Assembly (NCBI RefSeq): GCF_029989365.1
Contig: NZ_JAPRAQ010000004.1
Span: 62,001-126,000 of the forward strand
DNA from: Bradyrhizobium sp. Arg816
Lineage (GTDB): Bacteria; Pseudomonadota; Alphaproteobacteria; Rhizobiales; Xanthobacteraceae
Direction: 5' to 3'
DNA: 64,000 nt
Positions 1 through 9,898 of the stretch are shown here, piece by piece (the first letter of the stretch is position 1; every line of letters starts with the position of its first letter). The notes under the pieces are model-generated. The model was not told where the DNA came from. It was given only the letters and a program-made list of their open reading frames with translations, and searched no databases. The translations under genes and the position numbers were made by a program.

Positions 1-2
1 AC

Positions 3-596
3 ACGCCGACCGAGCTCTACGTGAAATGGGGCGGCGCGCTGTTCAAGACCACGCTGCCGCATTCGCCGATCGACGTCGTGGCCTGGCACGGCAATTACGC
101 GCCCTACAAATACGATCTGCGCACCTTCTCTCCCGTCGGCGCCATCGGCTTCGACCATCCCGATCCCTCGATCTTCACGGTGCTGACCTCGCCGTCGGAG
201 ACGGCGGGCACCGCGAACATCGACTTCGTGATCTTCCCCGAGCGCTGGATGGTGGCCGACAACACCTTCCGCCCGCCCTGGTATCACATGAACATCATGA
301 GCGAGTTCATGGGCCTGATCTACGGCGTCTACGATGCCAAGCCGCAGGGTTTTGTCCCGGGCGGCATCTCGCTCCACAATTGCATGCTGCCGCACGGCCC
401 CGACCGCGACGCCTTCGAGCACGCCAGCAACGGCGAGCTGAAGCCGGTGAAGCTGACCGGCACCATGGCCTTCATGTTCGAGACCCGCTACCCGCAGCGC
501 GTGACGGCGCATGCCGCGAAGTCGTCCACGCTGCAGGATAATTACGCGGACTGCTGGACGGGACTCGAGAAGCGGTTCGATCCGAACAAGCCGTGA
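3..596 (+). CDS. hmgA: Homogentisate 1,2-dioxygenase, C-terminal part (5' end outside window)
   Basis: This is the last 197 codons of homogentisate dioxygenase; the frame is open to the left edge, so the start lies outside. The enzyme is a cytosolic non-haem Fe(II) dioxygenase that opens the aromatic ring of homogentisate to maleylacetoacetate in tyrosine and phenylalanine breakdown. The signature block [20 protein letters not shown] carries the His and Glu metal ligands of the family, and the following HGPD supplies the third ligand. The stop is at 594-596. The next gene encodes the pathway's last enzyme, fumarylacetoacetase, and hppD, which makes the substrate, lies 2.6 kb downstream. Identification is secure from the motifs. 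Confidence 0.96.
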   Translation, partial: TPTELYVKWGGALFKTTLPHSPIDVVAWHGNYAPYKYDLRTFSPVGAIGFDHPDPSIFTVLTSPSETAGTANIDFVIFPERWMVADNTFRPPWYHMNIMSEFMGLIYGVYDAKPQGFVPGGISLHNCMLPHGPDRDAFEHASNGELKPVKLTGTMAFMFETRYPQRVTAHAAKSSTLQDNYADCWTGLEKRFDPNKP

Positions 597-604
597 GGCC
601 TCTT

Positions 605-775
605 ACCCTCCCCTGGAGGGGGAGGGTCGCTACGCATGCAGCGAAGCGGAATGCGTAGCGGGGTGGGGTGACAGTCTCTCCGCAGGGAACACCGCCCGTG
701 TTGAGAGATCACCCCACCCCGTCTCATATTTCGCTGCGCTCAATATGAGCCGACCCTCCCCCTCCAGGGGAGGGT
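605..775. repeat. Large intergenic palindromic repeat with two side hairpins
   Basis: The outer arms at 605-629 and 751-775 are near-perfect inverted repeats of a CCCTCCCC(T)GGAGGGGGAGGG type. Inside are two separate hairpins: GCTACGCAT (629-637) pairing with ATGCGTAGC (651-659), and CTCATATT (723-730) pairing with AATATGAG (742-749). A GGGGTGGGGTGA / TCACCCCACCCC pair sits between outer stem and hairpins. The whole could fold into a cloverleaf-like structure. It fills the hmgA-fahA spacer. I infer a dispersed REP/MITE-like element; no coding capacity is seen. Confidence 0.8.
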
Positions 776-801
776 GACAGAAGTTCAGCACCAGAATTCG
801 T

Positions 802-2082
802 ATGGCAGGAAACATGCCCCACCCCAACGACCCCAACCTCCGCTCCTTCATCGACGTCGATCCCGCCTCCGACTTCCCGATCCAGAACCTGCCCTATGGC
901 GTGTTCTCTGCGAATGGGCTGGCGCCACGCGTCGGCGTCGCCATTGGTGATTACATCCTTGATCTCTGGGAGCTCGAGCAGGACGGTCGCCTGGATGTCG
1001 GTCAGCCTGGCGTGTTTGCGGCGGGTTGCCTGAATGCGTTCATGCATTTAGGGCCAAAGGTATGGTCAGCGACTCGCGCACGTATCAGTGAACTCTTGCG
1101 GCACGATAATCCGGAACTGCGCGACAATGAAGAATTGCGCAAGCTTGCCCTGGTCCCGATGTCGCGCGCAAAGCTGCATCTGCCGTTCGCGGTTTCCGGC
1201 TACACCGACTTCTATTCCTCGAAGGAGCACGCCACCAATGTCGGCGTGATGTTCCGCGGCAAGGACAATGCGTTGCAGCCGAACTGGCTGCACATGCCGA
1301 TCGCCTATAACGGCCGCGCTTCGACCGTGGTAGTGTCAGGCACGAAGGTGAAGCGTCCGCGCGGGCAACTGAAGCCGCCGAATGTCGAGCTGCCGAGCTT
1401 CGGGCCGTGCAAGCGGCTGGATTTCGAGCTGGAGATGGGGGTCGTTGTCGGCCAGTCCTCAGCCATGGGCGGCATGCTGACCGAGCAACAGGCCGAGGAG
1501 ATGATCTTCGGCTTCGTGCTGCTCAACGACTGGAGCGCGCGCGATATCCAGCAATGGGAATATGTGCCGCTCGGCCCGTTCCTGGCAAAAGCGTTCGCGA
1601 CTTCGATCAGCCCGTGGGTGGTGACGCGCGAGGCGCTGGAGCCGTTCCGCCTGAAGGGGCCGCAGCAGGAGCCGGTGCCGCTGGATTATCTCAAGCAGGC
1701 GAAGCCGCAGAACTATGATCTCGAGCTCGACGTCTCCTTGCGCGCCGCCAGCGCCAATGCGCCCGCCGGCATCAGCCGCACCAATTTCAAATACATGTAC
1801 TGGTCCTCGGTGCAGCAGCTCATGCACCACGCTTCCAGCGGTTGTGCCATGAATGTCGGCGATCTCCTTGGGTCCGGCACGATCTCCGGCCCGGACAAGA
1901 ACCAGCGCGGCAGCCTGCTGGAGATCAGCTGGAACGGGACCGAGCCGGTGGAATTGCCCGGCGGCATCAAGCGCTCGTTTTTGGAAGACGGCGACAGCCT
2001 CGTGATGCGCGGCTGGTGCCAGGGCGACGGGTATCGGGTTGGTTTTGGTGAGGTTGAAGGGACGATTTTGGCGGCGGGGTGA
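802..2082 (+). CDS. fahA: Fumarylacetoacetase
   Basis: 426 residues, the usual family length. It hydrolyses 4-fumarylacetoacetate to fumarate and acetoacetate, the final step of the homogentisate pathway, in the cytosol. The N-terminal SH3-like domain occupies roughly residues 15-120, and the FAH catalytic domain follows. Visible active-site elements are DFYSSKEHATNVG (metal Asp and catalytic His), DFELEMG (two metal Glu) and LNDWSARDIQ (metal Asp). The ATG at 802 has no strong Shine-Dalgarno sequence; an ATG four codons downstream is an alternative. It follows hmgA in the same direction but is separated from it by a 170-bp palindromic repeat, so joint transcription is likely but not certain. 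Confidence 0.96.
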   Translation: MAGNMPHPNDPNLRSFIDVDPASDFPIQNLPYGVFSANGLAPRVGVAIGDYILDLWELEQDGRLDVGQPGVFAAGCLNAFMHLGPKVWSATRARISELLRHDNPELRDNEELRKLALVPMSRAKLHLPFAVSGYTDFYSSKEHATNVGVMFRGKDNALQPNWLHMPIAYNGRASTVVVSGTKVKRPRGQLKPPNVELPSFGPCKRLDFELEMGVVVGQSSAMGGMLTEQQAEEMIFGFVLLNDWSARDIQQWEYVPLGPFLAKAFATSISPWVVTREALEPFRLKGPQQEPVPLDYLKQAKPQNYDLELDVSLRAASANAPAGISRTNFKYMYWSSVQQLMHHASSGCAMNVGDLLGSGTISGPDKNQRGSLLEISWNGTEPVELPGGIKRSFLEDGDSLVMRGWCQGDGYRVGFGEVEGTILAAG

Positions 2083-2096
2083 TTGCCGCATACTCG

Positions 2097-2196
2097 GTCT
2101 CGTAGGGTGGGCAAAGGCGCGTCAGCGCCGTGCCCACGATCCCTCTCCGCGATTGCAGCATGGTGGGCACGCTTCGCTTTGCCCACCCTACGAGAC
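2097..2196. repeat. Intergenic inverted repeat, GTAGGGTGGGCAAAG family (copy 1)
   Basis: A perfect 20-bp inverted repeat (arms 2097-2116 and 2177-2196, core CGTAGGGTGGGCAAAG) bounds about 100 bp between convergent fahA and the DUF1272 gene; an inner GTGCCCAC/GTGGGCAC pair is also present. The right arm touches the stop codon of the DUF1272 gene. A second copy of the same family lies at 4323-4448, also between convergent genes. It could serve as a bidirectional transcription stop, but it has no U-tract. Confidence 0.85.
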
Positions 2197-2508
2197 CTAC
2201 CGCTTCTCCGGCGGCACATCGCGCACCCGCGCGCAATGCGCGGCGACGTCCTCCTGGCTGTACTTCAAATGCACCCGCTTGTCGGATGGCACGTGCTTGG
2301 CGACGCACACCCCCGTCCGCCATTCCTGCGTCGGCCTGATCGGGCGCGGCGCAAAACCGCCGCCGCAGTTCGGGCAGACGTTGGAGAGTCTCGTCTCGAC
2401 GCAATCCGCACAGAACGTGCATTCATAGGAGCAGATCCGCGCGTCCGTTGCATCAGGCGGCAGGTCGCGGTCGCAATATTCGCAGTTCGGTCGAAGCTGG
2501 AGGGCCAT
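2197..2508 (-). CDS. DUF1272 domain protein (small zinc-ribbon protein)
   Basis: 103 residues from the ATG at 2508, chosen because GGAG lies just upstream; a longer frame reaches 2538 without a ribosome site. The first 60 residues match the DUF1272 pattern: LRPNCEYCDRDLPP, then CSYECTFCADC and CPNCGGGF, giving four CxxC-type pairs that should bind zinc. The remaining 40 residues are polar and unassigned. The function of the family is unknown. It converges on fahA and has the same orientation as the downstream Lrp gene. Confidence 0.85.
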   Translation of the reverse strand: MALQLRPNCEYCDRDLPPDATDARICSYECTFCADCVETRLSNVCPNCGGGFAPRPIRPTQEWRTGVCVAKHVPSDKRVHLKYSQEDVAAHCARVRDVPPEKR

Positions 2509-2581
2509 GGCTGAATCTCCGCAGATTGGCTTGATCATCGCAGACGGCGCGTGAAGCGCGAATGGCGTAGTTCCCTCGATT

Positions 2582-3061
2582 TCAGCCAGCCTTCAAATCC
2601 TTCAGCGGCAGCCGCGAGCTCTCCTTGAGCCTGTCGAGCACGATCGAGGAGCGCACATGCGCCACGCTCTGGTGCGGCATCAGCACGTCGTTGACGAGGT
2701 TGGAGAGCCCCTTGAGATCGCGCAGCACGGCTTTGAGCACGTAATCGGCGTCGCCCGTCAGCGAATAGGCTTCCTGGATCTCGTCGATGCGGTTGACCAA
2801 GGAGCGGAAGCGTTTCGAATTGTCCGGCGAGTGTGTCGCGAGCCCCACCTGGATAAAGGCGATCACACCGAAGCCCAACGCCTCGCTGGAGAGGTCGGCG
2901 TGATAGCCCGAGATCACCTTCTCCTCCTCCAGCCGCATCCGCCGCCGCGAGCATTGCGAGGCCGAGAGCCCCGCGAGATCGGCGAGTTCCTGGTTGGTGA
3001 GGCGGCCGTCGTCCTGGAGCGCGCCGAGGATCTTGAGGTCGAAGGCGTCTACGGAGATCAT
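2582..3061 (-). CDS. Lrp/AsnC-family transcriptional regulator
   Basis: 159 residues. An N-terminal winged helix-turn-helix (about residues 5-60; DLKILGALQDDGRLTNQELADLAGLSASQCSRR) is followed by a RAM effector domain (about 75-150; Y.LTGDADYVLKAVLRDL). These proteins form octamers or dimers and sense amino acids or related small molecules. It is transcribed divergently from hppD across about 120 bp that contain a 7-3-7 palindrome (3080-3096). I therefore infer that it controls hppD, and perhaps itself, in response to an aromatic amino acid or intermediate. Confidence 0.9.
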   Translation of the reverse strand: MISVDAFDLKILGALQDDGRLTNQELADLAGLSASQCSRRRMRLEEEKVISGYHADLSSEALGFGVIAFIQVGLATHSPDNSKRFRSLVNRIDEIQEAYSLTGDADYVLKAVLRDLKGLSNLVNDVLMPHQSVAHVRSSIVLDRLKESSRLPLKDLKAG

Positions 3062-3079
3062 GCGTCATTCGTCCATTTC

Positions 3080-3096
3080 ATGCACGGATCGTGCAT
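3080..3096. promoter_or_regulatory. Palindrome in the Lrp/hppD divergent spacer, probable operator
   Basis: ATGCACG-GAT-CGTGCAT is a perfect inverted repeat with 7-bp arms and a 3-bp centre. It lies 19 bp upstream of the regulator start and 85 bp upstream of hppD. Size and position suit a binding site for the neighbouring Lrp-type protein; this is inference from context. Confidence 0.55.
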
Positions 3097-3180
3097 ATCA
3101 TAGCCAAAATACATCCCGTTTGCACGCTCATTGCGCGGCCGATGAAGGATAGTTCATGGCAGCAGCAATTGGAGAGCACC

Positions 3181-4299
3181 ATGGGTCCGTTTCCGCACGA
3201 TGCACCGCCGGCCACCATCACCGCCGACAATCCGATGGGTACCGACGGGTTCGAGTTCGTCGAATATGCGCATCCCAATCCGGAAGAGCTGCACGCGCTG
3301 TTCAAGCTGATGGGCTATGCGCCCGTCGCTCGCCACAAGAGCAAGAAGATCACGGTCTATCGTCAGGGCGACATCAACTATCTCGTCAACGAGGAGCCCG
3401 GCACCCACGGCTTCGACTTCGTCGCCGCGCATGGTCCCTGCGCGCCGTCGATGGCGTTTCGCGTGGTCGATGCGAAGGCGGCCTATGACCGTGCGATCGC
3501 GCTAGGCGCTGAGCCTTCCGATGTGTCATCGGAGCAGAAGACGCTCGATGTGCCCGCGATTAGGGGCATCGGCGGCAGCCTGCTCTATTTCGTCGATCGG
3601 TACGGCGCCAAGGGCTCGGCTTATGATGCCGAGTTCGAGTGGCTGGGCGCACGCGATCCCAAGCCCGTCGGCGGCGGCCTGTTCTATCTCGATCATCTCA
3701 CCCACAACGTCCATCGCGGCCGCATGGATGTGTGGACGGGCTTCTACCAAAAGCTGTTCAACTTCCGCCAGATCCGCTTCTTCGACATCGAGGGCCGCGC
3801 CTCCGGCCTGTTCTCGCGGGCGCTGACCAGCCCCGACGGGAAGATCCGGATTCCGATCAACGAGGACGCCGGCGATTCCGGCCAGATCGAGGAATATCTG
3901 AATATCTATCGCGGCGAGGGCATCCAGCACATCGCCTGCGGTTGCCGCGATATCCACGCCACCATCGAAGGCCTGCGCGAAGCCGGCCTGCCCTTCATGC
4001 CGTCGCCGCCCGAGACCTATTTCGAGCGGATCGACGCGCGCCTGCCCAAGCACGGCGAGGACGTCGCGCGGCTCCAGACCAACGGCATCCTGATCGATGG
4101 CGAGGGCGTGGTCGATGGCGGCCAGACCAAGGTGCTGCTGCAGATCTTCTCCGCCAACGCGATCGGCCCGATCTTCTTCGAGTTCATCCAGCGCAAGGGC
4201 GACGATGGTTTTGGCGAGGGCAACTTCAAGGCCCTGTTCGAGTCGATCGAGGAGGATCAGATCCGGCGCGGGGTGTTGAAGGTGGATAGCGCGGCGTAA
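3181..4299 (+). CDS. hppD: 4-Hydroxyphenylpyruvate dioxygenase
   Basis: 372 residues from the ATG at 3181, which is preceded by GGAGAG; the frame extends back to 3091, but the extra residues are unlike the family. The enzyme is a cytosolic Fe(II) oxygenase that turns 4-hydroxyphenylpyruvate into homogentisate. Two vicinal-oxygen-chelate domains are present. The iron ligands are visible as His in LDHLTHNV, His in IQHIACG and Glu in IFFEFIQRKG. It supplies the substrate for HmgA and is divergent from the Lrp-type regulator. Identification is firm. Confidence 0.95.
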   Translation: MGPFPHDAPPATITADNPMGTDGFEFVEYAHPNPEELHALFKLMGYAPVARHKSKKITVYRQGDINYLVNEEPGTHGFDFVAAHGPCAPSMAFRVVDAKAAYDRAIALGAEPSDVSSEQKTLDVPAIRGIGGSLLYFVDRYGAKGSAYDAEFEWLGARDPKPVGGGLFYLDHLTHNVHRGRMDVWTGFYQKLFNFRQIRFFDIEGRASGLFSRALTSPDGKIRIPINEDAGDSGQIEEYLNIYRGEGIQHIACGCRDIHATIEGLREAGLPFMPSPPETYFERIDARLPKHGEDVARLQTNGILIDGEGVVDGGQTKVLLQIFSANAIGPIFFEFIQRKGDDGFGEGNFKALFESIEEDQIRRGVLKVDSAA

Positions 4300-4322
4300 G
4301 GTTTTAGCCTCACGCACACTGC

Positions 4323-4448
4323 CGTAGGGTGGGCAAAGCGACTTGTCCGCCGTAGCTCGAAGAGCGAAGGCGGGAGCGTGCCCACGACTTCTTTGTCTCT
4401 CACGGAAAGATGGTGGGCACGGCGCTTTGCGCCTTTGCCCACCCTACG
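4323..4448. repeat. Intergenic inverted repeat, GTAGGGTGGGCAAAG family (copy 2)
   Basis: Arms CGTAGGGTGGGCAAAG (4323-4338) and CTTTGCCCACCCTACG (4433-4448) are perfectly complementary. The inner part differs from the copy at 2097-2196 in length and sequence but shares the GTGCCCAC...GTGGGCAC inner pair. It lies between convergent hppD and the CoA-transferase gene. Confidence 0.85.
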
Positions 4449-4470
4449 AGATCTTTGCCGGGGCTGGATC

Positions 4471-5589
4471 TTATCGCTTCCACGCAGCCGTCACCGCCCC
4501 GATCTCCGCACCCTCGGGCTCCCGCACCGCAGATGGCGTACGCGAGAATCTCGGCGCGGGCCCGGGCTGCTTCACGCCGTGGCGCTCGATGAACACGTTG
4601 CGGGCGACCATGTGCGGATGCTCGGTCGCTTCCGACATCGTCAGCACCGGCGCGAAGCAGATGTCGGTGCCCTCCATGATCCTGCACCAGTCCTCGCGGG
4701 TCTTGCTCCTGAACACGGCCTGCAATTTCTGCTTCAGCGCGGGCCAGGCCTTGCGATCCATCTGCGCGTCGAAATCGGCATCGGTCAGGCCAGCGTGCTC
4801 GCGGAGCAGCGCGTAGAACTGCGGCTCGATCGAGCCGATCGAGACGAAATGGCCGCAGGCGCATTCGTACACGCCATAGAAATGCGCGCCGCCGTCGAGG
4901 AAGTTCTGGTCGCGGCCTTCGGTCCAGCGGCCGATTGTGGTCATGTCGAAGAAGAACGACATCAGCGATGCCGCGCCGTCGCACATCGCGGCATCGACGA
5001 CCTGGCCCTTGTCGGATCTCTGCGCTTCCAAAAGTGCCGCGAGCACGCCGACGACGAGATAGAGCGCGCCGCCGCCGAAATCGCCGACCAAATTGAGCGG
5101 CGGCACCGGGGCTTCCTTGGTGCCGATCGCGGCGAGCGCGCCGGTGATCGAGATGTAATTGATGTCGTGGCCGGCGGCGTTGGCCAGCGGGCCTTCCTGG
5201 CCCCAGCCGGTCATGCGGCCGTAGACGAGTTTGGGATTGCGCGCGAGCACGACGTCCGGGCCGAGGCCGAGCCGCTCCATCACGCCGGGACGAAAGCCCT
5301 CGACCAGCGCGTCGGCGCTGCCAAGCAGGTCGAGCACCTCTGCGATCGCCGCCTTGTCCTTGAGGTCGAGCTCGATCACCTTGCGGCCGCGACCCGCGAC
5401 CGACTTCATGCTCTTCTTCGCGCCGACCCGGTCGAGCGTGACGACGTCGGCGCCCATGTCAGCCAGCATCATGCAGGCGAATGGGCCGGGTCCGATGCCG
5501 GCGAATTCGACGATGCGGAAGCCCGAAAGCGGGCCGGAGGCGCGGACGGAGGAGCCTTCTGATTTTTCCTGGGCTGGTTTATCGAGCAC
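4471..5589 (-). CDS. CaiB/BaiF family CoA-transferase or alpha-methylacyl-CoA racemase
   Basis: 372 residues starting at GTG 5589 with GAGGAAA upstream. The N-terminal block [23 protein letters not shown] and GADVV are typical of class III CoA-transferases. The pair [13 protein letters not shown] and GDFGGGALY matches the His/Asp acid-base pair of alpha-methylacyl-CoA racemases (Mcr/AMACR), so racemase activity on 2-methylacyl-CoA thioesters is the better guess. It is probably cytosolic. It stands alone, separated from the cox operon by a terminator. The exact substrate cannot be read from sequence. Confidence 0.9.
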   Translation of the reverse strand: MLDKPAQEKSEGSSVRASGPLSGFRIVEFAGIGPGPFACMMLADMGADVVTLDRVGAKKSMKSVAGRGRKVIELDLKDKAAIAEVLDLLGSADALVEGFRPGVMERLGLGPDVVLARNPKLVYGRMTGWGQEGPLANAAGHDINYISITGALAAIGTKEAPVPPLNLVGDFGGGALYLVVGVLAALLEAQRSDKGQVVDAAMCDGAASLMSFFFDMTTIGRWTEGRDQNFLDGGAHFYGVYECACGHFVSIGSIEPQFYALLREHAGLTDADFDAQMDRKAWPALKQKLQAVFRSKTREDWCRIMEGTDICFAPVLTMSEATEHPHMVARNVFIERHGVKQPGPAPRFSRTPSAVREPEGAEIGAVTAAWKR

Positions 5590-5730
5590 GTTGTTGTTTC
5601 CTCGGGTCGCGAGGCGGATTGCCGATAGTCGGCAAGCGCCAGGGACGTTCCTCTGCGGGACGAGTTAATTGGCTGATTAACTTTTCCTGCCTTACACCGG
5701 ACGAGGCAAGCGCTTTTCATGCATGGGCGC

Positions 5731-5763
5731 ATAATAAAAGCGGCGCGCATTGCTGCGCGCCGC
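5731..5763 (-). terminator. Intrinsic terminator after the coxSLM-type operon
   Basis: Read on the minus strand, GCGGCGCGC-AGCAAT-GCGCGCCGC forms a perfect 9-bp stem followed by TTTTATTAT. It lies 58 bp past the coxM stop codon and separates the operon from the CoA-transferase gene. Confidence 0.85.
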
Positions 5764-5820
5764 GGAAGATTTGTGTTGAGGCGCTAAGGCGCGACGCGCT
5801 GTCGCGCTTTATCGACTCGA

Positions 5821-6621
5821 TCAGCCTGCGGCGGCCACCGCGCGCTGCGCCATCACCTTGACGAGGTTGGCGCGGTATTCCGCCGTGCCGTGGATATCGG
5901 CCAGCAATCCGCTCGCCGGAATGCTGACATTGTCGAGCGCCGACGGCGACCAGTTCGCCTTCAGCGCGGCTTCGATCGCTCCCACCCGCATCACGCCGCT
6001 CTGCGAGGCGCCGGTGGCGGCAACACGGATCTCGCCCGACTTCGTCTGCGCGACGAACACGGCGGTCAGCGCGAAGCGTGAGGCCGGGTGCCGCATTTTT
6101 TCGTAGCCCGCCTTCGCCGGCACCGGGAACGACACCGCGGTGATGATCTCGCCGTCTTCCAGCGCCGTCGTGAACAGGCCCTGGAAGAAGTCCTCGGCCG
6201 AGATCGACCGCTTGTTGGTCTTGACGGTGGCGCCGAGCGCGAGCAGCGCGGCCGGATAATCCGCGGCGGGATCGTTGTTGGCGATCGAGCCGCCGATCGT
6301 GCCGCGATAACGCACGGCGGGATCGCCGAGCACCGAGGTGAGATAGGCGATCGCGGGGATCGCCTTCTTCACATCGGCATTCTGCATGATGTCGAAATAG
6401 GTCGTGCCGGCCTTGATGGTCAGCACGTCGCCCGAGAGCTCGACGCCCTGCAGCTCCTTGATCTTGCCGAGGTCGATCACGTCTGACGGTGCGGCGAGGC
6501 GCTGCTTCATGACCGGCAGCAAGGTCTGGCCGCCGGCGAGGAATTTCGCCTCGCTGCTCTTGCCGAACAGGGCGACGGCCTCGTCGACCGAGGAGGGGCG
6601 ATGATAAGTGGTCTGGTACAT
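5821..6621 (-). CDS. coxM: FAD-binding subunit of a molybdenum hydroxylase (CoxM type)
   Basis: 266 residues from the ATG at 6621, which has GAGAGGAG upstream and lies 13 bp after the large-subunit stop. The N-terminal FAD domain carries AKFLAGGQTLLPVMK, the pyrophosphate-binding block, and the second FAD motif TIGGSIANNDPAADYPA; the C-terminal part is the CO-dehydrogenase flavoprotein C domain. It passes electrons from the iron-sulphur subunit to the acceptor. It is the last gene of a small-large-medium operon, followed by a strong terminator. The symbol is by family; the substrate is unknown. Confidence 0.9.
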   Translation of the reverse strand: MYQTTYHRPSSVDEAVALFGKSSEAKFLAGGQTLLPVMKQRLAAPSDVIDLGKIKELQGVELSGDVLTIKAGTTYFDIMQNADVKKAIPAIAYLTSVLGDPAVRYRGTIGGSIANNDPAADYPAALLALGATVKTNKRSISAEDFFQGLFTTALEDGEIITAVSFPVPAKAGYEKMRHPASRFALTAVFVAQTKSGEIRVAATGASQSGVMRVGAIEAALKANWSPSALDNVSIPASGLLADIHGTAEYRANLVKVMAQRAVAAAG

Positions 6622-6634
6622 CTTGTTGCTCCTC

Positions 6635-8977
6635 TCAGGCCGCGTGGATCGTGCGCCACACCCGGTCCGGGGTTGCGGGCATTTCCAAATTGTTCTTGCC
6701 GATCGCATCCGTGATCGCGTTGATCACGGCCGCAGAGGCGCCGATCGCGCCGGCCTCACCGCAGCCCTTGATGCCCAGGGGATTGCCCGGGCACAGCGTC
6801 GTGGTGTGGGAGAGGTTGAACGAGGGCAGGTCGTCGGCGCGCGGCATGGAGTAGTCCATGAACGAGGCCGTGACGGGCTGACCGTTGGCATCGTAGATGG
6901 CGTGCTCCAGCAGCGCCTGCCCGATGCCCTGGGCAAGGCCGCCATGGACCTGTCCCTCGACGATCATCGGGTTGATCAGCCGGCCGAAATCGTCGGCCGC
7001 GACGAAGTTGACGAAGGAGGTCTTGCCGGTGCCGGGATCGACCTCGAGCTCGCAGATATAGGCGCCGGCCGGGAAGGTGAAGTTGGAGGGGTCGTAGAAG
7101 GCGCTTTCCTTCAGGCCCGGCTCCATCCCGTCAGGCAGATTGTGCGCGGTGTAGGCCGCGAGCGCGACCATCGGGAAGGCGATCGCCTTGTCGGTACCGG
7201 CCACCTTGAACTCGCCGTTCTCGATGACGATGTCGCCCTCGGACGCTTCGAGCGCATGCGCTGCGATCTTCTTGGCCTTGGATTCCATCTTCTCCATGGC
7301 CTTCAGGATCGCGGTGAGACCGACGGCCGCGGAGCGCGAGCCGTAGGTGCCCATGCCGAACTGCACCTTGTCGGTGTCGCCATGGACGATCGAGACCTGG
7401 CTGATGGGAACGCCCAAGCGCTCCGCGACGAGCTGGCAGAACGTCGTCTCATGACCCTGGCCGTGGCTGTGCGAGCCCGTCAGGATCTCGATGGTGCCGA
7501 CCGGGTTGACCCGCACTTCGGCGGATTCCCATAAGCCGACGCCGGCGCCGAGGCTGCCGACGGCCTTCGACGGCGCGATGCCGCAGGCCTCGATGTAGCA
7601 GGACACGCCGATGCCGCGCAGCTTGCCGTCCGCCTTCGCCTTGGCCTTGCGGGCTGCGAAGCCGGCATAGTCGATCGCCTTCATCGCCGCGTCGAGCGAG
7701 GCGTTAAAGTCACCGGTGTCGTAGGCCATGATGACAGGCGTCTGGTGCGGGAACTGGGTGATGAAGTTGGTCCGGCGCAGCTGAGCCGGATCGACCTTCA
7801 ATTGCCGCGCGGCCGTCTCCATCAGCCGTTCGATCAAATAGCTCGCCTCGGGGCGGCCCGCGCCGCGATAGGCGTCGACCGGCGTGGTGTTGGTGTAGAC
7901 CCCGACCACCTCGGCATGGATCGCCGGGATATTGTACTGGCCCGACAGCAGCGTCGCGTAGAGATAGGTCGGCACCGACGAGGAGAACAGCGACATGTAG
8001 GCGCCGAAATTGGCGTAGGTCTTCACCTTCAACCCGGTGATCTTGTTGTTGGCATCGAACGCCATCTCGGCATGGGTGACGTGGTCGCGCCCATGCGCAT
8101 CGGTGAGGAAGGCCTCGGTGCGGTCGCCGGTCCATTTTACCGGGCGGCCGACCTTCTTCGAGGCCCACAGCGCCACCATCTCCTCGGGATAGATGAAGAT
8201 TTTTGAGCCGAAGCCGCCGCCGACGTCGGGGGCGATCACGCGCAGCTTGTGCTCGGGGGCGATGTTGTAGAACGCCGACAGCACCAGGCGGGCGACGTGC
8301 GGGTTCTGCGAGGTCGTATATAAAGTGAAGTGCTCTTCCGCCGCGTCGTAGTCCGCGATCGCCGCGCGCGGCTCCATCGCATTCGGGGCGAGGCGGTTGT
8401 TGGTGACGTCGAGCTTGACCACATTGGCGGCCTTGGCGAAGGCGGCATCCGTCGCGCCCTCGTCGCCGATCACCCAGTCATAGACCTGGTTGCCGGGGGC
8501 TTCGGGATGAAGCTGAGGCGCGCCGCCCTTGATCGCGGCGTGGATATCGGCGACCGCGGGCAGCTCTTCATAATCCACGACCACGGCTTCGGCGGCGTCG
8601 CGGGCCAGGTTCTTGCTGTCGGCGATCACGACTGCGACGGCCTGGCCGACGAAGCGCACGGTTTCCGGCGCCATGGCGGGCCATGCGCCCATCTTCATCG
8701 GGCTGCCGTCCTTGGAGGTGATGGCCCAGCCGCAGATGAGATTGCCGACCTTGTCGTCGACGATCTCTTGTCCGGTGAGCACTGCGACCACGCCCGGCAT
8801 CTTCAGCGCGGCGGACGAATCGATCTTCTTCACCTTGGCGTGCGCATGCGGGCTTCTGATGAAATGGGCATGGGTCATGCCCTGCAATTTGATGTCGTCG
8901 ACGTAACGGCCCTTGCCGGTAATGAAACGCTTGTCTTCCTTGCGCACGACGCGCGCGCCAATGCCTTCAACACCCAT
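6635..8977 (-). CDS. coxL: Molybdopterin-binding large subunit of a molybdenum hydroxylase (form II CoxL type)
   Basis: 780 residues, ATG at 8977 with GGGAGG upstream. The N-terminal ald_Xan_dh domain covers roughly 20-135 and the Mo-cofactor-binding domain the rest, with GGGFGSK and [15 protein letters not shown] visible. The active-site loop reads [12 protein letters not shown] rather than the AYxCSFR of genuine CO dehydrogenases, which places it among the form II, or putative aldehyde/other, oxidoreductases. It should assemble with CoxS and CoxM as a heterohexamer. CO oxidation is therefore unlikely to be its main role. Confidence 0.92.
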   Translation of the reverse strand: MGVEGIGARVVRKEDKRFITGKGRYVDDIKLQGMTHAHFIRSPHAHAKVKKIDSSAALKMPGVVAVLTGQEIVDDKVGNLICGWAITSKDGSPMKMGAWPAMAPETVRFVGQAVAVVIADSKNLARDAAEAVVVDYEELPAVADIHAAIKGGAPQLHPEAPGNQVYDWVIGDEGATDAAFAKAANVVKLDVTNNRLAPNAMEPRAAIADYDAAEEHFTLYTTSQNPHVARLVLSAFYNIAPEHKLRVIAPDVGGGFGSKIFIYPEEMVALWASKKVGRPVKWTGDRTEAFLTDAHGRDHVTHAEMAFDANNKITGLKVKTYANFGAYMSLFSSSVPTYLYATLLSGQYNIPAIHAEVVGVYTNTTPVDAYRGAGRPEASYLIERLMETAARQLKVDPAQLRRTNFITQFPHQTPVIMAYDTGDFNASLDAAMKAIDYAGFAARKAKAKADGKLRGIGVSCYIEACGIAPSKAVGSLGAGVGLWESAEVRVNPVGTIEILTGSHSHGQGHETTFCQLVAERLGVPISQVSIVHGDTDKVQFGMGTYGSRSAAVGLTAILKAMEKMESKAKKIAAHALEASEGDIVIENGEFKVAGTDKAIAFPMVALAAYTAHNLPDGMEPGLKESAFYDPSNFTFPAGAYICELEVDPGTGKTSFVNFVAADDFGRLINPMIVEGQVHGGLAQGIGQALLEHAIYDANGQPVTASFMDYSMPRADDLPSFNLSHTTTLCPGNPLGIKGCGEAGAIGASAAVINAITDAIGKNNLEMPATPDRVWRTIHAA

Positions 8978-9061
8978 GTCTGGTCCTCCCGACCGGAATT
9001 GTCTTGACTGCGCTTTCCCTCGAAAGCAGCAGCGGTGGTTCTTTATTCGAGGCGCGCCGCT

Positions 9062-9547
<486 letters not shown>

Positions 9548-9898
9548 GGAACATACCTCCCCGGATTGATTTTGATTGTTTCTAATTAGAGACCGCCGCC
9601 CCCGGACTTTGCAACTAGGATTTTGGTCACGCCGGTCATGGAAAAGTCATCGATCCTGACGAGCGGGCAATGACTTGGAATGACTTGGGCGGGCCAAGCG
9701 GGTCGACCGCCGCAAAATGGTCGGCCCATGTGGGATGCCAGCGGTCATCCCATCCGGTCGGCTTTTGGCCGACAAAGCCTCGGATTGCACCAGCCTGCCG
9801 AATTTACCGCCCTTTATCCATTGTGCCCTAGTTTTGCGCATCCGGGTCCGGGGGCGGGGCGCCTCCGGATCACGGCTGAATAGAAAATGGGGGTTGGA
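9548..9898. promoter_or_regulatory. Divergent spacer between coxS and the first chemoreceptor
   Basis: 351 bp without a gene. It holds a tandem 10-bp repeat AATGACTTGG (9669-9678 and 9679-9688). At 9801-9830 the block AATTTACCGCnnnTTATCCnTTG recurs upstream of the second chemoreceptor at 12134-12163, at nearly the same distance from its start. I take that block as part of the receptor promoter or leader. The coxS promoter must also lie here but is not recognisable by eye. Confidence 0.55.
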
